Part shown: in pieces, positions 15,005 to 15,671 of the stretch
How positions within the stretch are numbered: position 1 is the stretch's first letter
How the letters are laid out: each line of letters opens with the position of its first letter
Assembly (NCBI GenBank): GCA_047639315.1
Contig: JBLINQ010000121.1
Span: 1 to 15,671 of the forward strand
Length of the DNA stretch: 15,671 bases
Reading direction: 5' to 3'
Origin: S139-23 sp047639315
GTDB lineage: Bacteria; Planctomycetota; GCA-002687715; DRQF01
Made by a program: the position numbers and the translations under genes
Notes under the pieces: generated by a model
Seen by the model: only the letters and a program-made list of their open reading frames with translations
What the model was told of the DNA's origin: nothing
Databases searched by the model: none

Positions 15005-15671
15005 GTGAAATTGATGATTATCATCTATGCCACACTCTTGTGCGGCACATGCTTCGGGCAGTGGATTGAGCGCAAGATCATTCCGCTCGATGGGAATATC
15101 CATCCATTGTTGGTCAATCCTGATGCCCCTAAGAACTGCATCGTGACTGGTGATGTCAACGGCGACGGGATCCCAGACCTTGCAGTCACGGTCGGAGGAT
15201 CAATAGCGCTATCATCATCGGGCGTCCTTCAAATTTCGGGTAAGGATGGGACCTTCATTCGATTCATTACTGACCCCCCAAGGGGGTTCGAGCCTCTCCG
15301 GGATGCCCTTGCTTGCTCTCCCTGATGTAACAGGTGACGGCATGAGCGGATTTCATTGCAACCGCGATTAGTGGTCCTGCTTATGGCTCTGTTTGGCTCG
15401 TCTCCGGCGGTGATAGATCGATGTCACTCTTCAACTCGTTTGGTGTTCCGCACACCTTCGCGTCGAACGGCGATCGCATTGAATTTCTCGGCGATTTATT
15501 TGGAGATAGCGATCAGTGGGTCGCAATAAGTGCTCCTTTTATCCACCTCAATCTCTTCAACATGCCTTTTGGCCAGGTGAGCCGAGATGTCGGTGAAGTC
15601 TCTTTCTACAATCTATCATCAATTAGCCCGACCATTCCCAGTTTCACAATGATTGGGACCTCCCGTTTCCA
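15005..15671 (+). pseudogene. Exported FG-GAP/VCBS-type repeat protein, two frameshifts, partial
   Basis: GTG at 15005, with GGAG ten bases upstream, begins a signal peptide (MKLMIIIYATLLCGTCFGQ) followed by an FG-GAP motif DVNGDGIPDLAVTVGG (about 49-64), a calcium-binding blade of a beta-propeller. The first frame ends at 15325. Removing one C from the run of six at 15274-15279 restores DPQGGSSLSGMPLLALPDVT, with a second FG-GAP motif DVTGDGMS. Removing one G at 15348-15349 then gives DFIATAISGPAYGSVWLVSG and an open frame to the right edge. The gene therefore covers the whole interval but is broken twice, by mutation or sequencing error. The protein would be secreted or surface-located; its 3' end is outside the window. 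Confidence 0.7.

Overview
The window looks like a chromosomal stretch from a bacterium of the Planctomycetota or a close relative. This is inferred from gene style only: pseudopilins with a G/FTLIE leader, a GspE/F/G/L-type apparatus, an FG-GAP protein, small orphan membrane proteins and many decayed IS5-family insertion sequences. No rRNA, tRNA or other phylogenetic marker is present.

Layout. (1) Positions 1-5099, minus strand: a tight operon for a type II secretion or type IV pilus-like machine, in the order gspE (ATPase), gspF (platform protein), a gspG-like pseudopilin with an unusual second half, and a gspL/pilM-like assembly protein that runs off the left edge. The last three genes overlap or abut through ATGA/TGATG junctions. 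(2) Positions 5100-5633: an intergenic region with a probable promoter for (3), a second, divergently transcribed pseudopilin (5634-6266, plus) that ends at a clear hairpin terminator. (4) Positions 6350-13930: an accessory zone with an OsmC-type peroxidase, three tiny membrane proteins, a membrane-anchored coiled-coil protein, an MBOAT O-acyltransferase with an SGNH partner, and an ankyrin membrane protein. They are interspersed with remnants of IS5/IS903-like elements. (5) Positions 13931-14821: an RluA-family pseudouridine synthase whose catalytic Asp position reads Gly. (6) Positions 15005-15671: an exported FG-GAP protein, frameshifted twice and cut by the right edge.

The main unlisted structure is a family of four dispersed repeats of about 80 bp (6353, 8412, 9624, 13434), all on the plus strand. 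Each ends in a ribosome binding site and the start codon of a lost transposase. Copy three still carries a recognisable transposase N-terminus (9692-9862). Copies one and four have matching right ends, which makes them small internally deleted elements. A fifth relic, from a different IS5-like transposase, lies at 12364-12558 and explains an otherwise misleading 118-codon antisense reading frame.

The secretion genes form a functional unit: GspE powers assembly through GspF and GspL of pseudopilins such as the two seen here. The MBOAT/SGNH pair is a two-gene acylation module, probably modifying a surface polymer. I do not see evidence for a wholly new defence or mobile system. The strongest oddities are the bipartite GspG with its Ser/Arg-rich tail, the co-oriented insertion-sequence relics and the Asp-to-Gly change in the pseudouridine synthase.
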